A stretch of DNA of 64,000 nucleotides from Chryseomicrobium aureum (lineage in GTDB: Bacteria; Bacillota; Bacilli; Bacillales_A; Planococcaceae). The stretch is from positions 89,565-153,564 of the forward strand of contig NZ_JAFBFG010000003.1 in NCBI RefSeq assembly GCF_016909155.1. The letters run 5' to 3'. Under the pieces are notes generated by a model. That model searched no databases and was not told the DNA's origin. It saw nothing but the letters and a program-made list of their open reading frames with translations. This document shows positions 8,555 through 17,106 of this stretch, piece by piece (the first letter of the stretch is position 1; the number at the start of each line of letters is the position of its first letter). Made by a program: the position numbers and the translations under genes.

Positions 8555-10796
8555 AAAACAACCGCAACTGACTCTTCTCCTTCTTCGCTTCCTCAACTGT
8601 TGAATAGCCAAGTGATTTGTACCCTTTCAAGCGCTTTTCATACATCTTCAAGAACGCTTCATCTTTATGGTCTACATAATCGTATACTTCTACAGATTCC
8701 TTGCCTTCGTATGCTCGGTGGAGTCGACCAACGTATTGCGCAAGTGTACCTTTCCAAGAAACTGGCATCGTTAAGAAAATGGTGTCTAAGCGTGGATTGT
8801 CAAACCCTTCCCCTGCATATTTACCTGTAGCGAGAATGATACGTTCTTCGTAATCCGGTAGTTGAGCAAGCTTTTCAAATTGCTGCTTCAGTTCTTTTTT
8901 ACTGAGTGCACCTGTTAAGATAATGATATTTTTCGTAAACGATTTGAGTTTATCTCCTAAGATATGAAGATGTTCAACTCGTTCTGTCAGAACTAGAGGA
9001 TTTCGTTTTTGATCCAGCGCCTTCAGAATGTCATTGAAAATCATGTCGTTGCGGCCTTCATCGTGTACTAACTGTTCCAAAATATCCTTTCCTTCTACAG
9101 CCTTAAAGTTCGTCATTTTCGGATGAAGAATATGATGGAACTGACGGATGGTCGCTTGTTGTTTTGCATCGATTTTATATACTATCTGCCCACATTGCAT
9201 GTACATTAAAGCGTGCAATTTATCTTTTCGCGTTGGTGTCGCGGTCAACCCGTGAACGTATGCACTTCGCTGTCTCTTTAAGATTTCTTCGAATGAATAG
9301 GCGGAAATATGATGACACTCGTCCACAATAATCTGGCCATATGGATATTCAAGCCCTCTCGTGCGAATGCTTTGAATGGTGGCAATATCGATTTGTCCCG
9401 TCGGCTTACTTTTCCCACCGCCAATTTGGCCAATTTCTTTACTCTCAATAGAAAGAAATGCTGTGAGTGCCGTCTTCCATTGTTCAATCAGCTGGTTACG
9501 ATGCACTAAAATCAGAGTGCTCACTTTGCGTTCTGCGATAAGAGCTGCTGCTACAACCGTCTTTCCAAATCCAGTCGTTGCTGATAAAACGCCGCAGTTC
9601 ATTTCTTTAAGGTGGTCAAGTGCTTCTTGCTGTTGCGGAAATAGGTTTGCGAGAAATTCTACTTCTAAGGGATTTCCGTATTCTCTCAAGTCTTTTACGG
9701 TCACTTGCATCTCGATTTCTTTTAGAATTTCATCCACCTTTCCTCTTGGAAACACGAATGTAGTTGGACTTTCCATATACGCTTTGATACTTGAGGGAAT
9801 TCGGTCTGTCGGTAATCGTTGAGACTTCGCTTTGAAATACTCCGGGTTGCTGACAGTGCATAGTGTCGTCAACTTTTCGGTAAGTGTTGTTGTTAGGAAA
9901 TGTTTCGGGATATGTAATCCTTCACGGAGGACTAGTTCTGTATTCTCTTGAATTATTTCCGGTTGATTTGTGGGAAGTTGTTGATTTAGTATGTTTTGGA
10001 TTTGTTGTCGGGAATAGCAGGTGATTTTTTCTAGCTGCCGCCACTGGTTCTCAATGATTTGAAAGTACTTGTCTACAAAAACAGTTTTCCCCGTTTTGCG
10101 TTTTTCACCTTGTAAAGGAAGGGCAATGAGATTCCCAAGGCCATTTTCAGTTAGCACATCTTGAGTTGGAAACATTCTATCAAACGATGAAAGGGAAGTC
10201 TTCTGCCTTAGAAAAGCTGCTTCCTTAAGCAACTTGCCCCCTAACTTGCGAGCAAGTGTTGCTGGAACTCGTTCGGAAAAGAATAGCCAGATATGACAAC
10301 CTTGTCCTGATTGAGAGATTTCAACTAAAGTATGTAATTGGTAATTCCTCGTTACTTGTATGAATGATATGACATCCTCTTTCCAGTCTTTCTTATCAAA
10401 ATCAAACGCCAGAAAGAAACAACTGTTGTCTGGAAGCATCGGATAAATGCCGACTGTCAGTTTGCCTGAAAGATGGTCATAAAGCACATCTTTTGTTAGG
10501 GGTAAGAGCTGTCCCTTTGAACTCTTCGCCGGAGAATAGCCGGCTTTTCCAGCTCCAATCCAACGCAGGGCGAATACGTCTTGACGTCCTCTAAATAGTT
10601 TTTGATAGATAGCGAGACGTTGGGTGATGACCTCATGTTTGGACAGAGTGGTAGTGGACTCATGGCTGTTGATTTTAGTTACAGTATCGATAGACAACAA
10701 ATTGTTTTGTTGTAAGATCTGCCTGTACTGTTCGAGTTGTAGTTTCAATTGTTTATTTTCTTTAAGAAGGGCTTGATACTTTTTTTCATAGTCCAT
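8553..10796 (-). CDS. TOTE-type primase fused to DEAD/DEAH (SF2) helicase
   Basis: 747 residues. After an N-terminal coiled coil (1-35) comes an archaeo-eukaryotic primase domain with the metal-binding FDFD at 131-134, GCHIWLFF (166-173) and GNLIALPLQ (221-229). An SF2 helicase follows: Walker A ATTGFGKT at 406-413, DECHH at 492-496, TATP near 518, and a C-terminal QYVGRLHR arginine-finger motif near 700. This architecture matches the TOTE conflict-system primase-helicase. It has its own TATACT -10 box at 10831-10836. The 3' end is a family A palindrome. Confidence 0.85.
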   Translation of the reverse strand: MDYEKKYQALLKENKQLKLQLEQYRQILQQNNLLSIDTVTKINSHESTTTLSKHEVITQRLAIYQKLFRGRQDVFALRWIGAGKAGYSPAKSSKGQLLPLTKDVLYDHLSGKLTVGIYPMLPDNSCFFLAFDFDKKDWKEDVISFIQVTRNYQLHTLVEISQSGQGCHIWLFFSERVPATLARKLGGKLLKEAAFLRQKTSLSSFDRMFPTQDVLTENGLGNLIALPLQGEKRKTGKTVFVDKYFQIIENQWRQLEKITCYSRQQIQNILNQQLPTNQPEIIQENTELVLREGLHIPKHFLTTTLTEKLTTLCTVSNPEYFKAKSQRLPTDRIPSSIKAYMESPTTFVFPRGKVDEILKEIEMQVTVKDLREYGNPLEVEFLANLFPQQQEALDHLKEMNCGVLSATTGFGKTVVAAALIAERKVSTLILVHRNQLIEQWKTALTAFLSIESKEIGQIGGGKSKPTGQIDIATIQSIRTRGLEYPYGQIIVDECHHISAYSFEEILKRQRSAYVHGLTATPTRKDKLHALMYMQCGQIVYKIDAKQQATIRQFHHILHPKMTNFKAVEGKDILEQLVHDEGRNDMIFNDILKALDQKRNPLVLTERVEHLHILGDKLKSFTKNIIILTGALSKKELKQQFEKLAQLPDYEERIILATGKYAGEGFDNPRLDTIFLTMPVSWKGTLAQYVGRLHRAYEGKESVEVYDYVDHKDEAFLKMYEKRLKGYKSLGYSTVEEAKKEKSQLRLF

Positions 10797-10945
10797 TGTG
10801 TCACCTCGTGTCTGAGGATTTGTTGTGAATAGTATACCTATTGAGTTCGCAAAAGCCAGTACATAAAAGAGTTCATATTGAGCAGGAAATCTTGAAAGTG
10901 CAGCAGTAAATTATAAAAGTACAACATAATACGAGGAAAGGGTGG

Positions 10946-11000
10946 AAGGTGACAGGCACCAATTGGAAACTGATGGTAAATGGTGCCTGTCACCTTTTAA
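10946..11000. repeat. Family A palindromic element
   Basis: AAGGTGACAGGCACC (10946-10960) and GGTGCCTGTCACCTT (10982-10996) form a 15-bp perfect inverted repeat around a 21-base loop containing TTGGAAACTGATGG. It lies 7 bp past the 3' end of the 143-residue gene and may act as its terminator. Confidence 0.88.
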
Positions 11001-11007
11001 TATTTTC

Positions 11008-11439
11008 TTACCTCCCTACCCACCTCCGCCAAAACCCCCTTAGCGGTTTCTCTCCGATAAAGTCCATAAAGATTTTTTTGTCGAGAATCAGTACAGTATT
11101 GTCTTCTAGGATGCTCTCTGTTGGTAAATAGTTATTGATTTCTTCTCGCTCACGCTTTGTTTTCTTTCCTAATACCTCCGTGCGGACGTAGATGGTATTG
11201 TCGTTTCGGACATCAAAGGCATCTCGGTTGCTGATAAAAAGTTCTCTCCAGATTTTTTTACCACGCTCGTTGTAATCATCGAAACGATGTTCTGAAAACC
11301 ATTTTGGAATCTCGAGGTTGCATTCTGTGTGATAGTCCCGGAAGATTTCACGTGCGACTTTTAAGTAGTCGTCAGGTGAATAGAATTCTTCGTCGTGTTG
11401 TATTCGCTCAGATATACGCAGTGTAAAATCTTGATACAA
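11008..11439 (-). CDS. Protein of unknown function, coupled to the PLD-type nuclease
   Basis: 143 residues, charged, no membrane segment, family not recognised. Start is TTG, supported by the ribosome site AAGGTGA 8 bases upstream. The gene overlaps the 3' end of the PLD-motif gene by 32 bp in another frame. Because an in-frame stop precedes the TTG, this looks like a separate overlapping gene, although a frameshifted C-terminus of a longer PLD protein remains possible. Neighbouring primase-helicase and nuclease suggest a DNA-directed defence role; this is inference. Confidence 0.6.
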   Translation of the reverse strand: MYQDFTLRISERIQHDEEFYSPDDYLKVAREIFRDYHTECNLEIPKWFSEHRFDDYNERGKKIWRELFISNRDAFDVRNDNTIYVRTEVLGKKTKREREEINNYLPTESILEDNTVLILDKKIFMDFIGEKPLRGFWRRWVGR

Positions 11440-12682
11440 AGTGATCTCTCACCTTCCACATATGGGAAGACATAAATGTATACAAGATGGCCTCAAAGAT
11501 ACGCATTTTTGTCTTATTCGAGTTTTGTATCGTAAAGGTGTTATATGCATCGATAAATTGATGAATCAGCAGGAGCTGATTTTTAATCTCTTCAGGGCTT
11601 GCTCGATTTGAAAACAGAAACATAGTCTCTTCATCCGATTTTTTATAAAGCATATGATTGGATTCGTTATATTCAACAAACCCTCGTGTATCCACTTCTT
11701 CTGTCTTTTTATTCAGGCGCGACAATTTACTTTTGATTGACTGTGTCTTCTTTTCTAGTTGAGCTTTAGGCAATAAGATGCGATTTCCTGTCTTTTTATC
11801 GAGTCTTGTCACGATTTCAATGATTTGCTTCACTTGTTCGACAGTTTCTTTTTGTGAGTGAGTTTTTTGAGCGGCCTCATTCAACTCTTCCATTTGTGCT
11901 TGTGTAAACTCTGCAGCAAACTTTCCAGAATAAATCTCTTCTTTCAACACATCTGTTAACTGTTCGAAATCTGCGATATTAATCTTCTCTCCAAGAAGTG
12001 TCCTCTTGAACGCTTCTGGAACGAAATCAACGGTTTCTGAATAGATTTCATTGAACCGAATCTGATAGATATCAAACAGTGGATCGTTATCCATCACTAT
12101 GAGTTCTTCATATTGTTTTCGTTCAGTGAACGCTTGTTCCGTGAAGTTTGCGGAGCCAATCATCACTCGCGTATCTTCTTTGCCATCCAGCAAATAGATT
12201 TTCGAATGTATAGGGTCATTTCTTTTGGAATAGCGAATTTGGTACTTCTCTGTTTTGATTCGTTCTTGTATGGTTTCAGGAAGGTTTTGAACGAGCTGAA
12301 TGCGTTCATCAATCGCAACTATTGCTTGCAGACCAGCTGTAAATGCTCCTGCCACCTGGCCGTCCTCAATACCGAACACCAGGTGTACTTCATCGAATTC
12401 TTTTGTCATAGTGAAAACGAATTTGGGAGATGCGACAAATGAAACCACACGAAGTCTAGAGAACCTTGTAGCATCAAATAATTCTTTTGGTGTTGAGTCT
12501 TTTACAACACCATTATGAACGACATGCAAATACCGTGTTGCTTGTTCTTCATCGGTAGCAAATAAATTGATTTGTTCATCTGGTTGCATTCGGGCACCTC
12601 CGTTTTTAGGTTCATGAATACGAATTCTTTCACCGTAAAATTGTAGCCCTAAATATTCCATCTCTTTAGCAGATATATTCAA
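11408..12682 (-). CDS. PLD-superfamily (HKD) nuclease-like protein
   Basis: 424 residues. One phospholipase D motif is plain: HSKIYLLD (His159, Lys161, Asp166) followed by GSANFT at 176-181, typical of NgoFVII/PLD-type DNA nucleases that act as dimers. The C-terminal half is helical and charged, with an FEAILYTFMSSHMW segment near 395-410. The TTG start at 12682 is only about 3 bases past the predicted +1, so the ATG at 12659-12661 (residue 8) is a real alternative. Operon mate of the 143-residue gene. Confidence 0.75.
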   Translation of the reverse strand: MNISAKEMEYLGLQFYGERIRIHEPKNGGARMQPDEQINLFATDEEQATRYLHVVHNGVVKDSTPKELFDATRFSRLRVVSFVASPKFVFTMTKEFDEVHLVFGIEDGQVAGAFTAGLQAIVAIDERIQLVQNLPETIQERIKTEKYQIRYSKRNDPIHSKIYLLDGKEDTRVMIGSANFTEQAFTERKQYEELIVMDNDPLFDIYQIRFNEIYSETVDFVPEAFKRTLLGEKINIADFEQLTDVLKEEIYSGKFAAEFTQAQMEELNEAAQKTHSQKETVEQVKQIIEIVTRLDKKTGNRILLPKAQLEKKTQSIKSKLSRLNKKTEEVDTRGFVEYNESNHMLYKKSDEETMFLFSNRASPEEIKNQLLLIHQFIDAYNTFTIQNSNKTKMRIFEAILYTFMSSHMWKVRDHFVSRFYTAYI

Positions 12683-12691
12683 GGTACATGT

Positions 12692-12720
12692 TATAAAATC
12701 CTTTATTTATAAGTTGTCAA
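12692..12720 (-). promoter_or_regulatory. Promoter of the PLD-nuclease operon
   Basis: On the minus strand TTGACA (12715-12720) and TTTATA (12692-12697) are separated by 17 bp, close to the sigma-A consensus. The predicted start is almost at the annotated TTG codon, which suggests a leaderless message or use of the internal ATG. Confidence 0.72.
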
Positions 12721-12753
12721 TGTAGGAAAATTAAATGGAAGCGACTTCCAAAA

Positions 12754-12880
12754 GGTACCTGGACCCCACACAATTTCAACACACTTTATGATTATCCATT
12801 TTCGAACGAAGAAATGCGGGTTCCCAGTGCATGCCCAGTGAATAGTCATGAATGTCTGAATTGTGTTTGGGACAGGTACT
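12754..12880 (+). repeat. Family B element, copy 1 (127 bp)
   Basis: Begins GGTACCTGGACCCC and ends GGGACAGGTACT, with inner ACACAATTTCA facing GAATTGTGT; together they form a long imperfect hairpin. The usual left extension TGGAAGCGACTTCCAAAA precedes it from 12737. Exactly 127 bp. It is followed within a few bases by a family A palindrome. Confidence 0.9.
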
Positions 12881-12883
12881 TAA

Positions 12884-12938
12884 AAGTAACAGGCACCATT
12901 TGGATTCTACTTCCAAATGGTGCCTGTCACCTACAAAT
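12884..12938. repeat. Family A palindromic element
   Basis: GTAACAGGCACCATTTGG and CCAAATGGTGCCTGTCAC face each other around a short loop (perfect apart from one base in the left arm). The right arm, CTGTCA, doubles as the -35 box of the downstream gene. Confidence 0.85.
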
Positions 12939-12952
12939 AACTTTGCTATACT
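12924..12952 (+). promoter_or_regulatory. Promoter using a family A arm as -35
   Basis: CTGTCA (12924-12929), part of the palindrome arm, lies 17 bp from a good -10 TATACT (12947-12952), ahead of the ribosome site GGGGGAT and the ATG at 12980. Confidence 0.6.
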
Positions 12953-12979
12953 AAGTAAAAAACAGTGGGGGATTACATA

Positions 12980-13702
12980 ATGCTTAGAATGGAAAGTACA
13001 GAACACCATGTAGGGATTAGGTTGGCTGGGGATTATGACGAGCTAGAGCGCCTCTATGAAGCGCTGCATGCTGTGGTGGGAACCGAATTTGAGTACGATG
13101 ATTATGAGGCGAGTAGGCTCCGTGTGTTAGGGGTGTGTTATGATCTGCGCCATGCGATGATGGGCGATCGAGGGGCAGTGGCGCTCCCGAATGGGTACAG
13201 TCGCGACATCGGAGAATTTTTGAATGTGAGCGGTCCGGATAAGAATATGTACTTTACTTGTGAAGTGCTCTGGCCGGAAGCGATCTTTATTATGCTAGCT
13301 CTGGACGATTTTATTGATATGTACGAAAGAAAGATGAAATCCCATGTTTGGGATTTGACGGTGATCACAGTCCGGTCGTTCCAAAGCGCTATTGCGAACT
13401 GTTTAGAAAAAACAATTCCTGCAACTAAGTTCAACAATGCCAAACGTTATTTCAAGTCGTATGCACCAGGAAAATACAATCGATTCACGACCATGTATGT
13501 GGATGATTTGAATATCACACATTTAGAAATGACACCTGAGAAACGCGTCAATCAGTTGAGCATCCTTGTCAAACGACTAGCAGATTTTCCTGACGAGTAT
13601 TATCACTTGCACCATCAGGTTCTCGAGTCGGCCAGAAGACATAACTGTCACCCTACTGACTTGCGGTATAATCGCGAATATCCGGAAGATTGGGAGTGGT
13701 GA
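12980..13702 (+). CDS. Uncharacterised protein, DUF6904-like
   Basis: 240 residues from the ATG preceded by GGGGGAT at 6-base spacing; a GTG 15 bases upstream is less likely. The start MLRMESTEHHVGIRLAGDYD and the segment RLRVLGVCYDLRHAMMGDR resemble the DUF6904 family as I remember it. Soluble, no signal peptide, function unknown. The gene stands alone between two family B elements in the same orientation (12754-12880 and 13756-13882), as if carried in a small cassette. Confidence 0.7.
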   Translation: MLRMESTEHHVGIRLAGDYDELERLYEALHAVVGTEFEYDDYEASRLRVLGVCYDLRHAMMGDRGAVALPNGYSRDIGEFLNVSGPDKNMYFTCEVLWPEAIFIMLALDDFIDMYERKMKSHVWDLTVITVRSFQSAIANCLEKTIPATKFNNAKRYFKSYAPGKYNRFTTMYVDDLNITHLEMTPEKRVNQLSILVKRLADFPDEYYHLHHQVLESARRHNCHPTDLRYNREYPEDWEW

Positions 13703-13755
13703 ATCTAAAGATATCCGGTATTCATGAAAGGTAGAGATGGAAGGAGTTCCCAAAA

Positions 13756-13882
13756 GGTGCCTGGACCCCACACAATTTCAACACACTTTATGATTATCTA
13801 TTTTCGAACGAAGGAATGCGGGTTTGTGATGCATAGCGGATGAATAGTCACGAATGTCTGAATTGTATTTGGGACAGGTACT
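13756..13882 (+). repeat. Family B element, copy 2 (127 bp)
   Basis: GGTGCCTGGACCCC to GGGACAGGTACT, with inner ACACAATTTCA and GAATTGTATTTGGG. Left extension TGGAAGGAGTTCCCAAAA starts at 13738. The GGTGCC left tip differs from the family's GGTACC. Confidence 0.9.
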
Positions 13883-13920
13883 TAGAAAAGAAAAAAAGTA
13901 AAAATCACTTCAAAATCCAC

Positions 13921-13955
13921 ATAAAAATCCCTCACCGCGGCTTGGTGAGGGATTT
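13921..13955 (-). terminator. Rho-independent terminator
   Basis: AAATCCCTCACC and GGTGAGGGATTT form a 12-bp perfect stem with a short loop. On the minus strand a T-rich stretch follows. The stop codon of the wHTH remnant gene (TGA at 13932-13934) lies inside the hairpin. Confidence 0.85.
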
Positions 13956-14312
13956 GTTTAGGTAGTATTTTTGATTCGGACTTGTCGGTTTGTCCGGTAG
14001 TGTAAGATGCAGGACTTGTTTTTGTACGAGCGGCTTAAGGACGTGTTCCCGTAAATAGCGCGGGCTTTTGATGTTTGTGAAGTTTTGGATTTCCGCCCTT
14101 GTCCTTGGTGTTCGGCAATAGTCTGCTACTTTTTGTTGCACGGGTGTCAGACCTGCTAGGTAGCCTTCTTTTTGTTCGTTGGCATAGTCACTAGCTTGGT
14201 CACCCTCTTGGTCACTAGCTTGGTCACTCTTTGGTTTTTGCAACGGAATGATGGTCTGGAAGATGTCGCCTTCAATTTTGAGATCTGTCGGGAAAGAACG
14301 AGTCGATTTCAC
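13932..14312 (-). pseudogene. C-terminal remnant of an AlbA_2/RecG-like winged-helix ATP-binding protein
   Basis: 126 residues. The order DIFQTIIPL, a Ser-Asp-Gln rich repeat linker (about 31-46), then TPVQQKVADYCRTPRTRAEI and LKPLVQKQVLHLTLPDKP matches the C-terminal tail and winged helix of AlbA_2 (Schlafen-like) regulators. The N-terminal ATP-binding domain is missing. It begins 4 bp inside the end of comM with a GTG start, so it may still be translated by coupling. Family call from memory of the tail pattern. Confidence 0.6.
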
Positions 14313-15850
14313 ACCTCCACTTCCCCACCTTCTTCCGCGACATTGGAGTCTGATGCGACGGGCATAAGTGTGCGGTAATGAATGGCGAATGCGATGGCTC
14401 GGTCGGACAGGTGGTCGATGCCTTCGAGATCAGAGATGGTGCGGGCGATGCGGATGAGTTTGAGTTGGGTACGGTTGGACCATTTGTTGTCAAAGCATGC
14501 CTGGTTGATGGTGTCGAGTTGCGTCTCGGTGGCACGGCAGTTCTCGAGGATGAGTTTAGAAGGGGCGTTGCCGTTCAGATAGCGCCCGTTGTAGCGTTCG
14601 TGCTGGATGATGCGGGCTCCGGATGTCCGTTCACGAATGGTTTTCGAGTCTTCTCCTGACGCCTCTTCCTGGATGCCGGTGCTCTTAAGGGCCATGATGA
14701 AATCGAGCCGGTCGTTCAGTGGACCGGATGCTTTCAGTTGGTAGTTGCGGACCTGGTTCGCACTGCAACTGCAGTAGCGCTGACGGGAACCATGGTAGCC
14801 ACACGGGCATGGATTGGTCGCAGAGATCAGGATGAAGCTTGCCGGATAGCGGACGGCCTGTTTGACACGGGAGATCTCGACTTCCCCGCTCTCCATCGGT
14901 TGCCGCAGCATGTCGAGTGTCTTTCGTGAGAATTCACCGAGTTCATCAAGGAACAGCACGCCTCTGTCCGCGAGTGAGATCTCGCCGGGTTTTGGGTAGG
15001 TGCCGCCTCCTATCAAGGACATGGCGGATGCGGAATGGTGTGGGTGTCTGTAAGGCGGTCGCTTGGAGATCGGTCTGTGGTGTTTGGCGAGAAGATAGGT
15101 GTTGTGTACATCGAGCACTTCTTGGTCGGTGAGGTCTGGCAAGATGGTATGGAACGCATCTGCGAGCATCGTCTTGCCACACCCCGGAGGACCTGTGAAC
15201 AACACGTGATGACCACCGGCCGCTGCGATCTCGAGTACTTTTTTCGCTTCAGAGTGGCCACGGATCGCTGAAAAATCGACGGAATGGGTCTCGTCCTCTG
15301 TCATTTCCGGGAGCGGTTCGGTCTCGGTCAGACGCATGATCGGTTGGCCCTCGAGATACTGGAGGGTCTGGCTGATCGTCTCGAGTTCAACCAGTTCGAT
15401 GTCATCTTTCGGTAGTAACGCATAGTTGGGTCCAGCGGGAACGAGTATACGTGTGAAACCGAGCTTTCGTGCTTGGTTGATACATGGGAGCAGCCCATGG
15501 AAGGGCATCAGGTCGCCGTACAGGTTGATGGATGCGAGCACGCATGTCTCTTTGCCGATGCGGAGTGGGCGTTTCTTCATCCGGTCGATGACAGCGAGTG
15601 CAATGGCGAGGTCGAATCCGGTGCCTTGTTTTTGGCGATCGGATGGGAACAGCTGGATGGTCACTTTGGTCGATGACAGGTTGAGATTCAATGCATTCAG
15701 GGCGCTGGATACGCGTTCGCGGGATTCTTTCAAGATGGCGTCTGGCAGGCCGACGATGACGAGGTTCTCTTTTTCTTCGCGGATCCGTGCTTCAATGGTG
15801 ACGATGTGTCCTTGGGATCCTTCGAGGCCGACTGAATAGATGGCACGCAT
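14309..15850 (-). CDS. comM: Mg-chelatase-like AAA ATPase, ComM/YifB family
   Basis: 513 residues. ComM N-terminal domain (VGLPDAILKESRERV near 33, GTGFDLAIALA near 76), AAA core with Walker A FTGPPGCGKTML near 217, Walker B GVLFLDELGEF near 293, and the zinc-finger-like NPCPCGYHG-CxC segment near 344, then a C-terminal Mg_chelatase domain. ComM is a helicase aiding branch migration during natural transformation. Base composition is clearly richer in G+C than neighbours, and the gene sits in a repeat-laden island, so transfer is likely. Confidence 0.9.
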   Translation of the reverse strand: MRAIYSVGLEGSQGHIVTIEARIREEKENLVIVGLPDAILKESRERVSSALNALNLNLSSTKVTIQLFPSDRQKQGTGFDLAIALAVIDRMKKRPLRIGKETCVLASINLYGDLMPFHGLLPCINQARKLGFTRILVPAGPNYALLPKDDIELVELETISQTLQYLEGQPIMRLTETEPLPEMTEDETHSVDFSAIRGHSEAKKVLEIAAAGGHHVLFTGPPGCGKTMLADAFHTILPDLTDQEVLDVHNTYLLAKHHRPISKRPPYRHPHHSASAMSLIGGGTYPKPGEISLADRGVLFLDELGEFSRKTLDMLRQPMESGEVEISRVKQAVRYPASFILISATNPCPCGYHGSRQRYCSCSANQVRNYQLKASGPLNDRLDFIMALKSTGIQEEASGEDSKTIRERTSGARIIQHERYNGRYLNGNAPSKLILENCRATETQLDTINQACFDNKWSNRTQLKLIRIARTISDLEGIDHLSDRAIAFAIHYRTLMPVASDSNVAEEGGEVEV

Positions 15851-15944
15851 GGGCGTTCCTCCTTAAGGGTGGCTGTTTTGGAAAGTGTAGCACATGAAGC
15901 GGTGGCTGCCTATTGCTAGTAAGAGCAGTGCTGCTTATAACGCA

Positions 15945-16246
15945 GTTTTGGGAAAATGAAGTTTTCTCAGAACCGCACACAATTCATCACACAACCTAGA
16001 CAGGGCCATGGTCTTTGAATTGTGTATGGACTGGATACAAATAGATAGTTGTCATAGCGGACGACTTTGCAGCAAAAACTTCTTAAGAACGATGAGTTGT
16101 TGGCATGTGTGCAAAACAGAGTTTTCCTGTTCGGTTTAGTGGCATGCATTTACGCGGTGGCTTCTAGCGAAGAAAAATTTTCGCTCGTGACCGCTCGCAC
16201 ACAATTTCAGTTTGCGCATGTTTTGGGTTTCAAAATGAAGTTTTCA
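15945..16246. other. Intergenic region upstream of the RAYT gene with flanking direct repeats
   Basis: The 500-base gap between comM and the RAYT gene holds no convincing ORF. TTTTGGG plus AAAATGAAGTTTTC occurs near 15945-15966 and again near 16221-16245, framing about 250 bp that contains the B-like hairpin at 15977-16025 and an AGCGAA/TTTTCGCT inverted repeat near 16170. This could be the left part of a transposon unit. No promoter for the RAYT gene was recognised. Confidence 0.4.
15977..16025. repeat. B-related hairpin upstream of the RAYT gene
   Basis: ACACAATTCA (15977-15986) pairs perfectly with TGAATTGTGT (16016-16025), with an inner AGAC/GTCT stem. These arms equal the inner stem of family B elements, and the sequence just outside (CCGC, ATGGACTGG) resembles their CCCC/TGGGACAGG. 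Confidence 0.6.
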
Positions 16247-16351
16247 TAGCGGTTTTTGCTGTCTTCCTGCCTCAAATCCAAGTTTTCACGTCCTGCGCTC
16301 AATTCTCGGGTGTGCTACAGTCGCAGTACATCTGACGAGAGGAGTGGTGAG

Positions 16352-17032
16352 ATGCCACGGAAGAAGAGAGACTACAACCCAAATAGTTTTTATCATTGCA
16401 TTTTACGGGGGAACAACCAGCACAATGTGTACCCGACGGATGAGGATATGCATGAGTTGCTGCGGGCGTTCGAGCTTGCCTATGACCGCTATCCGTTCCA
16501 GGTCGTCGCGTTCTGTTTTATGTCGAACCATTATCATGTATTGATCCGTTCTGCTGGAGATGACCTTGCGAACATCATGCGTATCACCAATAAACGGTAC
16601 AGCGATTCCTATCATGACCGGTACGGGTTCACTGGCCGCATCTATCAGGGGCGGTATTGGGCGAAGGGTGCCCAGACCGTCGTCGACCTGTTGCACACGA
16701 GCGGCTACATTCACCGCAACCCGATAGAGACAGCCATCCCGATGGTCACGGACCTCCACGACTACCCCTATAGTTCATTCCCCTATTATGCGGGTACTCG
16801 GACAGACCTGCCCCGATTCTTGGATATCGACCTCCTCCCTCGACTCATGCCCTATCCGTATCCACCGAACCATGCCGGCTACTGTCAGTTCGTTCTCGGC
16901 AACCGCTTCTTAGCGGAAGAGGATGCACACGAGGAGGACGACGAGCGGACAGATACGCTTTTCGGTCAGGAACGATTTGTCTGGCGGACGGAGTGGATCG
17001 CGTCAGAATCAGAGAAACCTGGTATGGACTGA
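16352..17032 (+). CDS. REP-associated tyrosine transposase (RAYT, Y1_Tnp HUH family)
   Basis: 226 residues from the ATG with GGAG ribosome site 7 bases upstream. HUH motif His60-Tyr-His62 in FMSNHYHVLI and the nucleophile Tyr119 in SGYIHRNPIE are intact, with GRIYQGRY between them. RAYTs cut and rejoin single-stranded palindromic REP sequences. It is the only full-length copy in the window and is flanked by a B-like hairpin upstream and a C element 74 bp downstream. G+C-rich like comM. An upstream in-frame extension to 16256 has no ribosome site. Confidence 0.9.
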   Translation: MPRKKRDYNPNSFYHCILRGNNQHNVYPTDEDMHELLRAFELAYDRYPFQVVAFCFMSNHYHVLIRSAGDDLANIMRITNKRYSDSYHDRYGFTGRIYQGRYWAKGAQTVVDLLHTSGYIHRNPIETAIPMVTDLHDYPYSSFPYYAGTRTDLPRFLDIDLLPRLMPYPYPPNHAGYCQFVLGNRFLAEEDAHEEDDERTDTLFGQERFVWRTEWIASESEKPGMD

Positions 17033-17106
17033 CGATTACAGGAGAGAACTTTTTTAGAATTCTGTTCTGAGTTATCTGTTTACAGACTTCCAGAATTCCC
17101 CTCTGA

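Noticed and set aside
13138..13443. Minus-strand open frame inside the DUF6904-like gene
   Set aside because: Shadow of the plus-strand gene; no independent start signal.
15035..15839. Several open frames antisense to comM
   Set aside because: High G+C content leaves long antisense frames; none has family features.
16256..16351. N-terminal extension of the RAYT protein
   Set aside because: No ribosome site at that start and the residues do not resemble RAYT N-termini; the ATG at 16352 has both.
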